From Streptococcus uberis (lineage in GTDB: Bacteria > Bacillota > Bacilli > Lactobacillales > Streptococcaceae): DNA of 64,000 nt. The notes below the pieces were generated by a model, which had not been told where the DNA came from, ran no database searches, and saw only the letters and a list, made by a program, of their open reading frames with translations. Below, in pieces: positions 8,212 to 16,610 of the stretch. How positions within the stretch are numbered: position 1 is the first letter of the stretch; each line of letters starts with the position of its first letter. The DNA lies in assembly GCF_900475595.1 (NCBI RefSeq), contig NZ_LS483397.1, positions 901,001 through 965,000 of the forward strand. Reading direction: 5' to 3'. The translations under genes and the position numbers were made by a program.

Positions 8212-9579
8212 ATGGAAAAGTTCTTTTGGGGAAACTCGGTCTCCAGTATGCAAACCGAAGGTGGATGGAACCAAGGTGGAAAGTCATTATCAGTCTACGA
8301 TATCAGAGAACCTAAGGATGGTCTAAGTGATTGGCATTTTGCTAATGATAATTACAATCATTACACACAAGATTTTGATTTTATGCAAGATTTAGGAATG
8401 AATATGTATCGCTTCCAAATTTCCTGGTCCCGTGTCGTAAAAGATGGTGATGGCGATTTTAATGAAGAAGGTATTGCCTACTATTCTCAATTTATTGATG
8501 ATCTAATAGCGCGTGGCATAGAGCCTATGATTTGTTTATATCATTTTGATATGCCTTTACATTTAGCCAGAGACTATAACGGCTTTATGTCAAAACATGT
8601 TAAAGATGCTTTCATCCGTTTTGGTAAAGAAATGGTGGATCGTTTTAGTGAAAAAGTCAAATATTGGATTACTTTTAATGAGCAAAATATTTTCCATTTC
8701 AGCGAAGGTTTTAACATTTCAGGTTATGAACAAGGTGAAAAATCAATACAAGATCTCTATCAAATAGCTCATAATGTCATGGTTTGTCATGCTGAAATTT
8801 GTAACTATATTCATGAAAAGACCGATGCTAAAATTGGCGGTATGCTTGCCTATTCTGAAGTTTATCCAGCAACTTGTGATCCTGAAGATGTGAGAGTAGC
8901 TCGAGAATGGGATGAATTTGTAAACCATACTTTAGTAGAATGTTTTGTCAATGGACGTTATTCCAAACAACATTTAGCTTATGCAAAAAATAATGGCATT
9001 GATATGGGAATTATTGAAGGTGAGATGGAAAGCATCAGCAAGATGCAAAGCGACTTTATGAGCTTTTCATATTATAGTTCAACAACCATTTCAGCAAAGC
9101 TAATTCCAGATGGAACCGCGCCAAATTTTTATCTTGACTTTGGTAAAGTCGAAAATCCATATATTGGAACCACGGAATGGGCTTGGCAAATTGACCCTCA
9201 AGGTTTCAGAGATGTTCTCAACAAACTTTATCAGAGATATCACATTCCAGTCTTCCCAATCGAAAATGGCATAGGCGTCAGAGAGACTTGGGACGGTGAA
9301 AATCCAATCCAAGATGATTATCGAATTGACTATCATAGAGACCATTTAAAAGCAATGTATGATGCCATGAATAAGGATGGTGTCGAAATCATAGGTTATC
9401 TTGGATGGGGCTTGATCGATATTTTAAGTTCTAAGGGCGATATGGAAAAACGTTACGGTTTAGTTTATGTCAATCGTAGTAATCAAGACTTAAAAGATAT
9501 GAAACGCGTTCCTAAAAAGAGCTACGCTTGGTTTAAAGAAGTGATAGCAAGTAATGGTGCATCACTCTATAAGAATTAA
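8212..9579 (+). CDS. 6-phospho-beta-glucosidase, glycoside hydrolase family 1
   Basis: Cytoplasmic GH1 hydrolase of 455 residues that would split the 6-phospho-beta-glucoside delivered by the adjacent PTS into glucose-6-phosphate and an aglycone or sugar. The acid/base Glu157 in TFNEQN and the nucleophile Glu351 in PIENGIG are visible, as are the N-terminal FFWGNSVSSMQTEGG motif and the C-terminal VPKKSYAWFKEVIASNG typical of this branch. A strong AAGGAG precedes the ATG. The PTS EIIC gene starts 12 bases after the stop, indicating one operon. Exact substrate is not determinable. Confidence 0.93.
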   Translation: MEKFFWGNSVSSMQTEGGWNQGGKSLSVYDIREPKDGLSDWHFANDNYNHYTQDFDFMQDLGMNMYRFQISWSRVVKDGDGDFNEEGIAYYSQFIDDLIARGIEPMICLYHFDMPLHLARDYNGFMSKHVKDAFIRFGKEMVDRFSEKVKYWITFNEQNIFHFSEGFNISGYEQGEKSIQDLYQIAHNVMVCHAEICNYIHEKTDAKIGGMLAYSEVYPATCDPEDVRVAREWDEFVNHTLVECFVNGRYSKQHLAYAKNNGIDMGIIEGEMESISKMQSDFMSFSYYSSTTISAKLIPDGTAPNFYLDFGKVENPYIGTTEWAWQIDPQGFRDVLNKLYQRYHIPVFPIENGIGVRETWDGENPIQDDYRIDYHRDHLKAMYDAMNKDGVEIIGYLGWGLIDILSSKGDMEKRYGLVYVNRSNQDLKDMKRVPKKSYAWFKEVIASNGASLYKN

Positions 9580-9591
9580 AGGAGTCTAGAA

Positions 9592-10908
9592 ATGGGAAAC
9601 AATTCAAAAGTGGACAAATTTTTAGAAAAATTTGCAGAATTTTCAGCTAAACTTGGCAATCAGATTCATCTGAGAACATTGCGCGATGCTTTCACAACCA
9701 TTATGCCTCTATTTATTTTGGCAGGTTTAGCAGTTCTTTTAAATAATGTTATATTTACAACTTTCTTTAAAGGAGAAACATTAGCTCAATTTCAATCCTA
9801 TGGTAACATGCTAACAAACGGCTCTCTAAACATCGCAGGACTATTAGTAACACCATGTATTGCTTATTTCCTATCTCTTCATCGTGACTTTGACAAACCC
9901 ATTAGTTCTATTGCGGTATCTCTAGCCTCTTTATTTGTCATGCTTCCTATGGAAAAATCGATATTACCATTAGCAGCCAAAAAAGCAGTAGATGTTTCTG
10001 GCTTAGTCACTTTTGATGAAATTGGTACAAAAGGACTTTTTGCAGGAATCATCATAGGAATGTTAGCAACGGAAATGTTTATAGCTTTAGCAAAAAGTAA
10101 TAAGTTTAGAATTAATTTGGGAGAAGATGTACCCCCGGCAGTTGGAGAATCATTCTCGACTATGATTCCTTTAATCATTACCGTTTCCTTCTTTGCTTTA
10201 ATCTCAGCCTTGCTTTTAAACCTATTCCATACAGATATGGTGACTATCATTACGAATTTGGTTCAAGAGCCACTCAGACGAGTAAATACTTCCTTGTTTG
10301 GCTATCTGCTTATTTATTCAACAGGTAACTTCTTATTTACACTAGGTATCCATCAATCTGTCATTAATTCAACCTTAACAGAACCAATGATGCTTTTAAA
10401 TATGAACGAAAATATGGCAGCTGCTCAAGCAGGTAAAGAAGCCCCACATATTTTAAACTCGGCTTTCCAAACTTGCTATGCTCAAATGGGTGGAACAGGT
10501 GGCACCTTTGCATTAATCTTAATCGTACTCTTGGCTGTTAATTATAAACCTTTCAAAGATATTATCAAATTATCTGTTGGACCAGGCTTATTTGAAATTA
10601 ATGAACCGATCATCTTTGGATTTCCAATTGTCTTCAACTTACCAATGATTATCCCATTCGTATTAAGTCCTGTTATTGGAGCCATAATTGGTTATTTTGC
10701 AACTGTCATTGGATTTGTAAAACCACTGACGGTCATGGTCCCTTGGACCACACCACCCCTCATTAGCGGATTCTTGGCTTCACAGGGAGACATTAAAGTT
10801 GTTATTTTACAAATAATCATCTTAATTGTGACAGGCTTGTTCTATTGGCCTTTCGTTATTGTCGCTAAAAAAGCAGCTATCAAACAGTCTGAATTAGAAG
10901 TCGAATAA
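9592..10908 (+). CDS. PTS lactose/cellobiose-family EIIC permease
   Basis: A 438-residue membrane component of the Lac-type phosphotransferase system that transports a beta-glucoside or chitobiose/cellobiose-like sugar. It has about 10 hydrophobic segments, the N-terminal LRDAFTTIMPLFILAGLAVLLNN hallmark, the GIHQSVINSTLTEP loop and the EINEPIIFGFPIVFN signature that contains the substrate-contact Glu. It ends cleanly without a fused EIIB, which is encoded separately 13 bases downstream. AAGGAG precedes the ATG. No EIIA gene is present in the cluster. Confidence 0.92.
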   Translation: MGNNSKVDKFLEKFAEFSAKLGNQIHLRTLRDAFTTIMPLFILAGLAVLLNNVIFTTFFKGETLAQFQSYGNMLTNGSLNIAGLLVTPCIAYFLSLHRDFDKPISSIAVSLASLFVMLPMEKSILPLAAKKAVDVSGLVTFDEIGTKGLFAGIIIGMLATEMFIALAKSNKFRINLGEDVPPAVGESFSTMIPLIITVSFFALISALLLNLFHTDMVTIITNLVQEPLRRVNTSLFGYLLIYSTGNFLFTLGIHQSVINSTLTEPMMLLNMNENMAAAQAGKEAPHILNSAFQTCYAQMGGTGGTFALILIVLLAVNYKPFKDIIKLSVGPGLFEINEPIIFGFPIVFNLPMIIPFVLSPVIGAIIGYFATVIGFVKPLTVMVPWTTPPLISGFLASQGDIKVVILQIIILIVTGLFYWPFVIVAKKAAIKQSELEVE

Positions 10909-10921
10909 TAGTAGGAGATAA

Positions 10922-11242
10922 ATGATGAAACAAGTAATGATATTTTGCAACGCAGGGATGTCTTCTTCGCTGATGGCTAAAAAGGTAACGGATTTATTGC
11001 AAAAAAAAGGACATGAGATTCACGTCGATGCCACAACAACCAGTGATGCTAAAAATATTGTCAATAAGAATTTTTATGATTTGTACCTTGTTAGTCCACA
11101 AACAAAAATGTATTTTAAACCTATAACTGAATATGCAGAGCCACATCAAAAACCGGTAGATAATATTCCATTTAATGCCTATGTTCCAACACCAGCAGGA
11201 TTGGAAAACTTATCTAAGATTATTTTGAAGCATATTGGTTAA
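10922..11242 (+). CDS. PTS lactose/cellobiose-family EIIB
   Basis: A 106-residue cytosolic phosphoryl carrier that accepts phosphate from an EIIA and passes it to the incoming sugar through EIIC. The phospho-cysteine is Cys9 in the P-loop-like motif IFCNAGMSSSLMAKK. Length and the DLYLVSPQTKMY segment fit the family. Two adjacent ATGs (10922 and 10925) are both possible behind TAGGAG. It is the last gene of the operon, followed by a terminator. The matching EIIA must come from another locus. Confidence 0.9.
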   Translation: MMKQVMIFCNAGMSSSLMAKKVTDLLQKKGHEIHVDATTTSDAKNIVNKNFYDLYLVSPQTKMYFKPITEYAEPHQKPVDNIPFNAYVPTPAGLENLSKIILKHIG

Positions 11243-11275
11243 TGAAATTTCATTTGGTTTTTGAATCTTATCCCT

Positions 11276-11300
11276 AAAAAGCCTCATTAGAGGCTTTTTG
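11276..11300 (+). terminator. Terminator of the bgl-PTS operon
   Basis: AAAAAGCCTC / GAGGCTTTTT stem with ATTA loop, ending in a T-run. Confidence 0.9.
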
Positions 11301-11374
11301 AATTTATAACTTTAACTCTAATCTTGAATTTGTAATCATTATTGATTATTAAAAAATCTCTTCATTACAATGTA

Positions 11375-11395
11375 TACATAACTATAATTATGCAA
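11375..11395. repeat. Copy 1 of a 21-bp near-palindromic motif
   Basis: The core CATAACTATAATTATG (11377-11392) is the reverse complement of the core at 41005-41020, and the flanks TA and CAA are identical in the same orientation, so the two 21-bp sites differ at only two bases. It lies about 95 bp upstream of the PhnB-like gene and contains TATAAT. Function unknown. Confidence 0.55.
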
Positions 11396-11487
11396 CAAAT
11401 AATACGACTCAAATTTCTCGTTTTTTTAGGACTAATAGGGTATGATGAGTTCAGGATATTTTTAAGAAAGTTTGATTGGTGTCTTAT

Positions 11488-12357
11488 ATGAAATGTGTTC
11501 CTCATTTATGGTTTGATGACAATGCTGTTGAAGCTGTGGCTTTTTATTGTTCTCTTTTTGAAAACAGCCGGCTTCAGTGGCAGTATTCTATTAAGGACAC
11601 ACCTTCTGGGGAGTGTGATTTATTAGCTTTTGAGCTTGATGGTCAGGCTTTTTCAGCTATCTCAGCAGGGCCATACTATCAGTTGAATGAATCTGTCTCA
11701 ATTATGGTTACCTGTTCGTCACGCGCTGAAGTGCTCCGCCTTTACCAAGCCTTTATGAAAAAGGGAGATTTTTTAATGCCCTTGCAAGAGTATGCTTTTA
11801 ATCCTTATTACGCTTGGGTTCGGGATGCTTTTGGTGTGACTTGGCAGCTGCTTTTAGATGAAAATCAGGAGTCTTTCTATCAATTTGATTTTTGCCTTCT
11901 TTTCGCTTCGGAAAACTGTGGCAAGGCCAGCGAAGCCTTGGATTTCTATGCTGCTCTTTTTGATACTTCTATTGAAAGCATCGCTCTTTATCAAGAAGGT
12001 CAAGCTCATGAAGCACGCGCAAAGGTTTCCTATGCGTCCTTGAATTTGGGAAGTAATCGTTTGGTTCTGATGGATCATGCTTATACTGGCGATAAGCTTT
12101 TTAATGAGGCTTTTTCCTTTATGATCCTTTGTGACAGTCAGGATGAGATTGATTTATACTGGCAAGCCCTATCAGCAGTGCCAGAGGCAGAACAATGTGG
12201 CTGGTGTAAGGATTCCTTTGGACTTTCCTGGCAAATTCTTCCTTCTTGGTTAATGTCTCTTTATGAAAATAGCCAAGCTGAAAAATTAAATAAGATTCAA
12301 AAGAAACTTTTAAAGATGAGGAAAATCGATAGTCAATCCTTAAAGGATGAACTGTAA
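11488..12357 (+). CDS. Tandem PhnB-like (3-demethylubiquinone methyltransferase-type VOC) protein
   Basis: A 289-residue cytosolic protein made of two similar halves (about residues 1-130 and 131-260). Each starts with a W/F-x-A-FY motif (LWFDDNAVEAVAFYCSLFENS and LFASENCGKASEALDFYAALFDTS) and ends with a W-V/C-x-D-x-F-G-V/L-x-W-Q-x-L signature (WVRDAFGVTWQLLL; WCKDSFGLSWQILP). This is the PhnB-like VOC family; despite the name, methyltransferase activity is not expected and function is unknown. ATG at 11488 is preferred over GTG at 11476, but the upstream ribosome-binding site is weak. Confidence 0.8.
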   Translation: MKCVPHLWFDDNAVEAVAFYCSLFENSRLQWQYSIKDTPSGECDLLAFELDGQAFSAISAGPYYQLNESVSIMVTCSSRAEVLRLYQAFMKKGDFLMPLQEYAFNPYYAWVRDAFGVTWQLLLDENQESFYQFDFCLLFASENCGKASEALDFYAALFDTSIESIALYQEGQAHEARAKVSYASLNLGSNRLVLMDHAYTGDKLFNEAFSFMILCDSQDEIDLYWQALSAVPEAEQCGWCKDSFGLSWQILPSWLMSLYENSQAEKLNKIQKKLLKMRKIDSQSLKDEL

Positions 12358-12416
12358 ATCATTATCGAATCAAAGGAAATCATTACTTTTTTGTAATATA
12401 GAATACGCTAGCTTTA

Positions 12417-12425
12417 TGCTATAAT
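12417..12425 (+). promoter_or_regulatory. Extended -10 promoter of the LPXTG protein gene
   Basis: TGCTATAAT with no good -35 at 17 bases. The transcript would begin near 12432, about 49 bases before the ATG, which has an AGGAG at about 12471. Confidence 0.6.
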
Positions 12426-12480
12426 AAAGGATATGATATGATTAACGCATCAAAAATAAGAAATTTATTAGGAGTATGAG

Positions 12481-13317
12481 ATGTCTAAGCCAATGACAAA
12501 GAAAAAAAAGGCTATTTTTATTCAAAAGTCTGTAAAACCAATTTTAGGTTTTACCTTCGGAGCCCTATTATTATCAACTGTTTTTACACCTTCCGTATTT
12601 GCTGAAGAAGTAGCGTCTTCATTAGGGCACGCAACAAGTGGTTTGCTGTCTGTATCAGTTCCCAAAGAATTAACCAGTCTTGAGACAACGACCTACTTAA
12701 TGGCAAGTGAGTCTCCAAGTAACACTCTAACTTCGGATACCATTTCTAGTGATAATGGAGGGACGGTTTCAAATCCAAATGAAATAGTAACCACAGAGAC
12801 AACCAGCGAGGCGATTCCTTTCGACACAGAAGTCATTCAAAATCCGGATTTACCTATAGGTGAGATTAAGGTAGTTCAAGAAGGAGTAGCTGGTGAAGTA
12901 ACAGTTACAAAGACAACCACAACTATTACTCAAAATGGTGTTTCTCAGTCAACTACAACTGAGTCAAGGGTACCTGTCAAAAAACCTATTAATAAAATTA
13001 TTGAAGTCGGTGCAAAAGAGATTAGTACAAGTCCAAGTAGTTCAGATGTTATTACAGTCAGTCCATCACCCTCTTCAACTTCATCAGAGTCTAATCAGCA
13101 AGGTTCGTTAACTCCGGCCCCTAAATCACGTCAAAATAGTCAGGAAAAGAAAGGTAGTCAGACTAAAAAATCCAAAGATGACGCCAAAGAAAAAGAGGGG
13201 GATAAGAAAGAACTTCCCCCAACTGGCTCACAAGAAAGTGGCATTTTTTCTCTATTTTCTGCACTTATTAGCACAGCTTTAGGTCTTTTCCTATTAAAAT
13301 CAAATAAAAATGATTAA
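12481..13317 (+). CDS. LPXTG cell-wall-anchored surface protein, low-complexity, function unknown
   Basis: A 278-residue sortase A substrate. It has an N-terminal signal peptide (KKKK, then SVKPILGFTFGALLLSTVFTPSVFA, cleavage near residue 41), a Ser/Thr-rich region with no recognised domain (VTVTKTTTTITQNG, SPSSSDVITVSPSPSSTSS), a Lys/Glu/Asp-rich wall-spanning stretch, LPPTG at residues 245-249, a hydrophobic segment and the charged tail KSNKND. Single-gene unit with its own promoter. Counting genes from the SOS cassette, it may be the S. uberis sortase-anchored protein I know as SUB0888, but I cannot verify this. It may be an adhesin or a short stalk protein. Confidence 0.88.
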   Translation: MSKPMTKKKKAIFIQKSVKPILGFTFGALLLSTVFTPSVFAEEVASSLGHATSGLLSVSVPKELTSLETTTYLMASESPSNTLTSDTISSDNGGTVSNPNEIVTTETTSEAIPFDTEVIQNPDLPIGEIKVVQEGVAGEVTVTKTTTTITQNGVSQSTTTESRVPVKKPINKIIEVGAKEISTSPSSSDVITVSPSPSSTSSESNQQGSLTPAPKSRQNSQEKKGSQTKKSKDDAKEKEGDKKELPPTGSQESGIFSLFSALISTALGLFLLKSNKND

Positions 13318-13324
13318 TGATATT

Positions 13325-13357
13325 AAAAAACGGATTCCATAAGGAATCCGTTTTTTT
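13325..13357. terminator. Bidirectional terminator between surface-protein gene and dtpT
   Basis: ACGGATTCC / GGAATCCGT 9-bp stem with ATAA loop, flanked by A-run and T-run on opposite sides; serves both convergent genes. Confidence 0.92.
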
Positions 13358-13364
13358 GTATTCA

Positions 13365-14843
13365 TTATTTAATACCAGCCATTAATTTATCAATACGAGG
13401 CACATAGAAGAAGAGTAGGAAACCAAATAAGATGGTAATAGTACCTACGATACCATAATAGGCCACTTCATTGCCAGAAGTATAGAATTTAACAATTTGT
13501 GCATTGATGGCTTGTGCTGATGCATTACTCAGGAACCAGATGGACATCATTTGTGCTTGGAAAGCTTTTGGTGCTAATTTCGTAGTTATAGAGAGTCCAA
13601 TAGGTGAAATTAACATTTCAGCAACAATAACAATTGCCCAACTGATGATAAGCCACATTGGACTTACTTTAGCATGGACACCAAATAGCATTCCAGGAAG
13701 CATCATCCAAACAAATGAAAGACCAGCAGCAATTAAGCCATAAGCAAATTTTTTAGCTGCAGATGGTTGTTTTTCTCCTAATTTAGCCCAGAACCAAGCA
13801 AAGAATGGTACATAGAGCATGATAAAGAGTGGATTAATACTTTGGAAGTAAGATGATGGGAAGTTGATATGGTGACCAAATAGATTGAAATATAATCTGG
13901 TCTGTTCATCAGCAAAAAGCGCTAAAACAACAGATCCTTGTTCTTCAATAGACCAGAATAAGATAGAAGCAATAAACAAGGGAATATAAGCCCAAACACG
14001 TGAACGTTCCGTTTCTGAAATCTTATTACTGCTTAAAATTTTTATGAAATAGTAAATTGGAATAATAATAGCAATAGCTGTAAAGATATTAATAATGGTA
14101 TTAATGGTTAAAAGATTAACCAATTTCAAGAAGGCAAGTATAATGGCAACGATAATTGAAACCACGAGTGCTTTCTTCTTAAGTTCAGCTTTTTCGTTTT
14201 CAGATAGTGGATCAGTTGGGTGTAAACTTGATTCTGGTAAATATTTTTTACCATCAATAACATATTGAACTAATCCAAAAAACATACCAACAGCTGCTAG
14301 TGAAAATCCAAGATGGAAATTAATTTCTTGACCAAGGTAACCAACGAGAGCTGGTGCCACAAAAGCTCCTAAGTTAATTCCAAAAACAAAGATACTAAAA
14401 CCGGCATCGCGTCTTAAATCTCTTTCGTCATAAAGGCTTCCTACCATATCAGATACATTTGGCTTTAAGAAACCTGTCCCTAAGATAATCAATGCAATCG
14501 AAATAAAGAGTGCTGTCTTACCAAATGGTGTCGCTAAGGCGATATGTCCTATCATGATCAGAATGCCACCATAAAGAACAGATTTACGGCTTCCAAGAAT
14601 TCTATCACTGACAAATCCACCAATAACAGAGGCTAAGTAAACGAGTGAACCGTAGATAGCCATTATAGAAGCAGCAGTTACTTTATCAAAACCAAGTCCG
14701 CCTTGGCTGACACTATAATACATGTAGTAGAGTAAGATGGCTCGCATGCCATAGTATGAAAATCTTTCCCACATTTCAGTGAAAAAGAGAGTGGACAAAC
14801 CACGAGGATGTCCAAAAAAGGTTTTTGATTCGTTATGATTCAT
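13365..14843 (-). CDS. dtpT: Proton-dependent di-/tripeptide transporter, POT family
   Basis: A 492-residue major-facilitator transporter with about 14 membrane segments that imports di- and tripeptides with protons. POT hallmarks are the ExxER-type motif [17 protein letters not shown] in helix 1, [19 protein letters not shown] and the PTR2 signature [23 protein letters not shown]. The ATG at 14843 ([11 protein letters not shown]) is preferred over two further Met codons upstream because AGGATT lies at 6 bases and family members start here. It is monocistronic. A CodY-like box in its upstream region fits control by amino-acid supply. Confidence 0.93.
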   Translation of the reverse strand: MNHNESKTFFGHPRGLSTLFFTEMWERFSYYGMRAILLYYMYYSVSQGGLGFDKVTAASIMAIYGSLVYLASVIGGFVSDRILGSRKSVLYGGILIMIGHIALATPFGKTALFISIALIILGTGFLKPNVSDMVGSLYDERDLRRDAGFSIFVFGINLGAFVAPALVGYLGQEINFHLGFSLAAVGMFFGLVQYVIDGKKYLPESSLHPTDPLSENEKAELKKKALVVSIIVAIILAFLKLVNLLTINTIINIFTAIAIIIPIYYFIKILSSNKISETERSRVWAYIPLFIASILFWSIEEQGSVVLALFADEQTRLYFNLFGHHINFPSSYFQSINPLFIMLYVPFFAWFWAKLGEKQPSAAKKFAYGLIAAGLSFVWMMLPGMLFGVHAKVSPMWLIISWAIVIVAEMLISPIGLSITTKLAPKAFQAQMMSIWFLSNASAQAINAQIVKFYTSGNEVAYYGIVGTITILFGFLLFFYVPRIDKLMAGIK

Positions 14844-14920
14844 TTTAATCCTATTCTCCTTCATTTTAACCACTAAATAGAATACCCTAAAGGTGTTATG
14901 ATGTCAATCTCATCAAGTGA

Positions 14921-14935
14921 AAATATCTGATAATT
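14921..14935 (-). promoter_or_regulatory. Candidate CodY box upstream of dtpT
   Basis: The 15-mer AAATATCTGATAATT matches the CodY consensus AATTTTCWGAAAATT at 12 of 15 positions and lies 78-92 bases before the dtpT start. dtpT is a known CodY target in Lactococcus; the site here is an inference. Confidence 0.45.
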
Positions 14936-15047
14936 TTTATTAAAAAAGTCGGATAAAAACCCATGTTTTTAGTTGATTGTATGAGACTTTCGGAACTTTT
15001 TAGATTGGTATAGATAACTATGTAAAGACATCAGGTAAAAAACGAAT

Positions 15048-15067
15048 AAAAAAGCCATTAAGGCTTT
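15048..15067 (-). terminator. Terminator overlapping the end of the antiporter gene
   Basis: AAAAGCC / GGCTTTTTT arms on the - strand, with the antiporter stop codon TAA inside the loop. Confidence 0.75.
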
Positions 15068-16203
15068 TCTGAATGAAAGGAAATTTTTAAGATAAATGGA
15101 GCAATGATGGTGGATAAAATAACGACTAAAACCAAGATGGAATAGAGGTCTGTCGAAATAAGTTTTTCAGCAAGGCCAATTTGAACAATAATTAAAGCCA
15201 TTTCTCCACGACTAACCATTCCACCACCGATGGTTAGAGATTCTTTTTTCGTAAAGTGAAAAGCTCTAGCGACATAATAACAAGGAATGAGTTTGGACAG
15301 GGCTGCTAACACGGTAAAAATGATGATCAGCCAAACATGTTCAAAGATACCATTTAATTGCAAAGGTAGTGAAATCGAGGCAAAGAAAATTGGAATGAAA
15401 AACATATAGGAGAATTGAGCCACTTCATGGGTAATTTCTTCAGCTTTTCGTGTTTGACCTATGGCTAGGCCGGCAAAGAAAGAGCCAATAACCGAACTCA
15501 TTCCAACTTTAGTTGCTAGTATTGACATACTAAAACACAAAATGAGTGCTAAAAAGGTATCTTTTTCAAAATAATCCATTTTTTCTGTAAATCTATAAAT
15601 GGCGGGAACAATATATTTGACTAATAAAAGTAGGAAAAATAGGAAAAGTACTTGTAAGACCATTTGCCAAATCAATTGACTGGAACTTCCAGAACCATTT
15701 GTCGTTGAAACAAAGAGACTTAGGAGCAGGACTGCTAAGATATCATCAGCAACGGCCGCACCTAAAATGACAGCACCAGTATCTGTTTTAACTTTATTAT
15801 ATTCCTGAAGCACTTCAACAGTTATTGAAACACTTGTTGCAGCAAAGACGATACCGTAAAAGACTGATATTTGGGTCGGATAGCCTAAGAATTGGGTGTA
15901 AAGATAAAAAAGTGCTACTGGAATGAGAACCCCTGAGACAGCGACAACTAAACTGGGTCTCAGATATTTTTTTAGCAATGCCAGATTTGCTTCGAGTCCT
16001 GCTAAAAACATGAGAAGAATGACACCTAATTCAGATAAAAAATGTACCATTTCCCCTTGGTGTACAAAATTAAGAAAGCTAGGTCCAATAACAATACCAA
16101 CTAATAACTGACCGACAACAGCAGGAATACCTACTTTTTTGGAAAGCTCAATGGCTAAAAAACTTGATACCAAAATAATTGTAATTTGTAAAAGTTCTTG
16201 CAT
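15058..16203 (-). CDS. Cation:proton antiporter, CPA2/Kef-NapA family
   Basis: A 381-residue membrane protein with about 12 transmembrane segments, probably exchanging Na+ or K+ for H+. CPA2 features are VGIPAVVGQLLVGIVIGPS near the N terminus, the adjacent acidic residues in GAAVADDILAVLLLS (ion-binding DD) and the FFAGLAIGQ and GGGMVSRGEMALIIVQIG motifs. There is no C-terminal TrkA-N domain, so it is like NapA rather than full-length KefB/C. GGGGGA lies 6 bases before the ATG. An extended -10 promoter lies at 16237-16245. Confidence 0.9.
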   Translation of the reverse strand: MQELLQITIILVSSFLAIELSKKVGIPAVVGQLLVGIVIGPSFLNFVHQGEMVHFLSELGVILLMFLAGLEANLALLKKYLRPSLVVAVSGVLIPVALFYLYTQFLGYPTQISVFYGIVFAATSVSITVEVLQEYNKVKTDTGAVILGAAVADDILAVLLLSLFVSTTNGSGSSSQLIWQMVLQVLFLFFLLLLVKYIVPAIYRFTEKMDYFEKDTFLALILCFSMSILATKVGMSSVIGSFFAGLAIGQTRKAEEITHEVAQFSYMFFIPIFFASISLPLQLNGIFEHVWLIIIFTVLAALSKLIPCYYVARAFHFTKKESLTIGGGMVSRGEMALIIVQIGLAEKLISTDLYSILVLVVILSTIIAPFILKISFHSEKP

Positions 16204-16236
16204 AAATCCCCCATAATATAGATTGTGACAGGCTTT

Positions 16237-16245
16237 ATTATACCA
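16237..16245 (-). promoter_or_regulatory. Extended -10 promoter of the antiporter gene
   Basis: TGGTATAAT on the - strand (TATAAT at 16242-16237) about 34 bases before the ATG. Confidence 0.6.
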
Positions 16246-16370
16246 TGATGAGAAGATTAAAAAAAGAATGCTGTCTGTTCTAAAATGGTATTTATCATAA
16301 AAATAATCCTTAGCTTAGAGTACCTGATTCATTCTCTTTTTAAGGTTATGTAAATAAGTCTATTGGATCA

Positions 16371-16400
16371 GAAAAAACAAGTAACCAATTGGTTACTTGT
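16371..16400 (-). terminator. Third terminator downstream of guaA (perfect 24-bp palindrome)
   Basis: ACAAGTAACC / GGTTACTTGT with AATT centre at 16377-16400; read on the - strand it is followed by TTTTTT. It is the most distal of three terminators behind guaA. Confidence 0.8.
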
Positions 16401-16436
16401 TGTCTTTCAGAAGGCTTTTAAATTTCTAGGCTCAGG

Positions 16437-16463
16437 CAAAAAAGGTCCACTGGACCTTTTTTC
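16437..16463. terminator. Second terminator downstream of guaA
   Basis: A-run, GGTCCA / TGGACC stem with a single central base as drawn (in practice a slightly shorter stem), then a T-run; it directly follows the extra guaA-tail copy and is symmetric. Confidence 0.75.
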
Positions 16464-16477
16464 TACTCCCATTCTAC
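16464..16477 (-). repeat. Duplicate of the guaA 3' tail (attachment-site-like direct repeat)
   Basis: TACTCCCATTCTAC here is repeated exactly at 16610-16623, the true 3' end of guaA. On the - strand the copy reads GTC GTA GAA TGG GAG TAG (VVEWE-stop), matching the guaA ending VEWE-stop. Several integrative elements are known to insert at the guaA 3' end and regenerate the tail, so this is read as an att remnant. Confidence 0.75.
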
Positions 16478-16584
16478 GACGCCCTCAGAAATAGTCATTA
16501 GTCAATCCTATTTCTTTCGGTTGCATGCTGAAGGGTTGACATCAATTCTGCTCATCCTTTTTCGCTTCATTGTGTCAAACGTAA
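16478..16584 (-). other. Short orphan segment between the two guaA tails
   Basis: About 107 bp of sequence with no open frame of useful size. On the - strand a short frame (MKRKRMSRIDVNPSACNRKK-stop) and a second short frame running into the tail copy (MTISEGVVEWE-stop) can be read, but neither has a convincing start. Probably left over from an integrated element. Confidence 0.45.
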
Positions 16585-16610
16585 AAAAGAAGCCAAAGGC
16601 TTCTTTTTTT
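16585..16610 (-). terminator. First terminator directly after guaA
   Basis: AGAAGCC / GGCTTCT stem with AAA loop flanked by A- and T-runs, immediately after the guaA stop codon. Confidence 0.88.

Noticed and set aside
8138-8326. 62-codon ORF spanning the bgl start
   Set aside because: Overlaps terminator, cre site and the start of an unambiguous GH1 gene in another frame.
11400-11411. TAATACGACTCA, the first 12 bases of the phage T7 promoter
   Set aside because: The remainder (CTATAG) is missing, there is no T7-like polymerase in the window and the sequence is AT-rich; a chance match.
12481-13317. LPPTG as a non-canonical sortase motif needing a special sortase
   Set aside because: Pro is allowed at the X position of LPXTG, and srtA is nearby; no special sortase is required.
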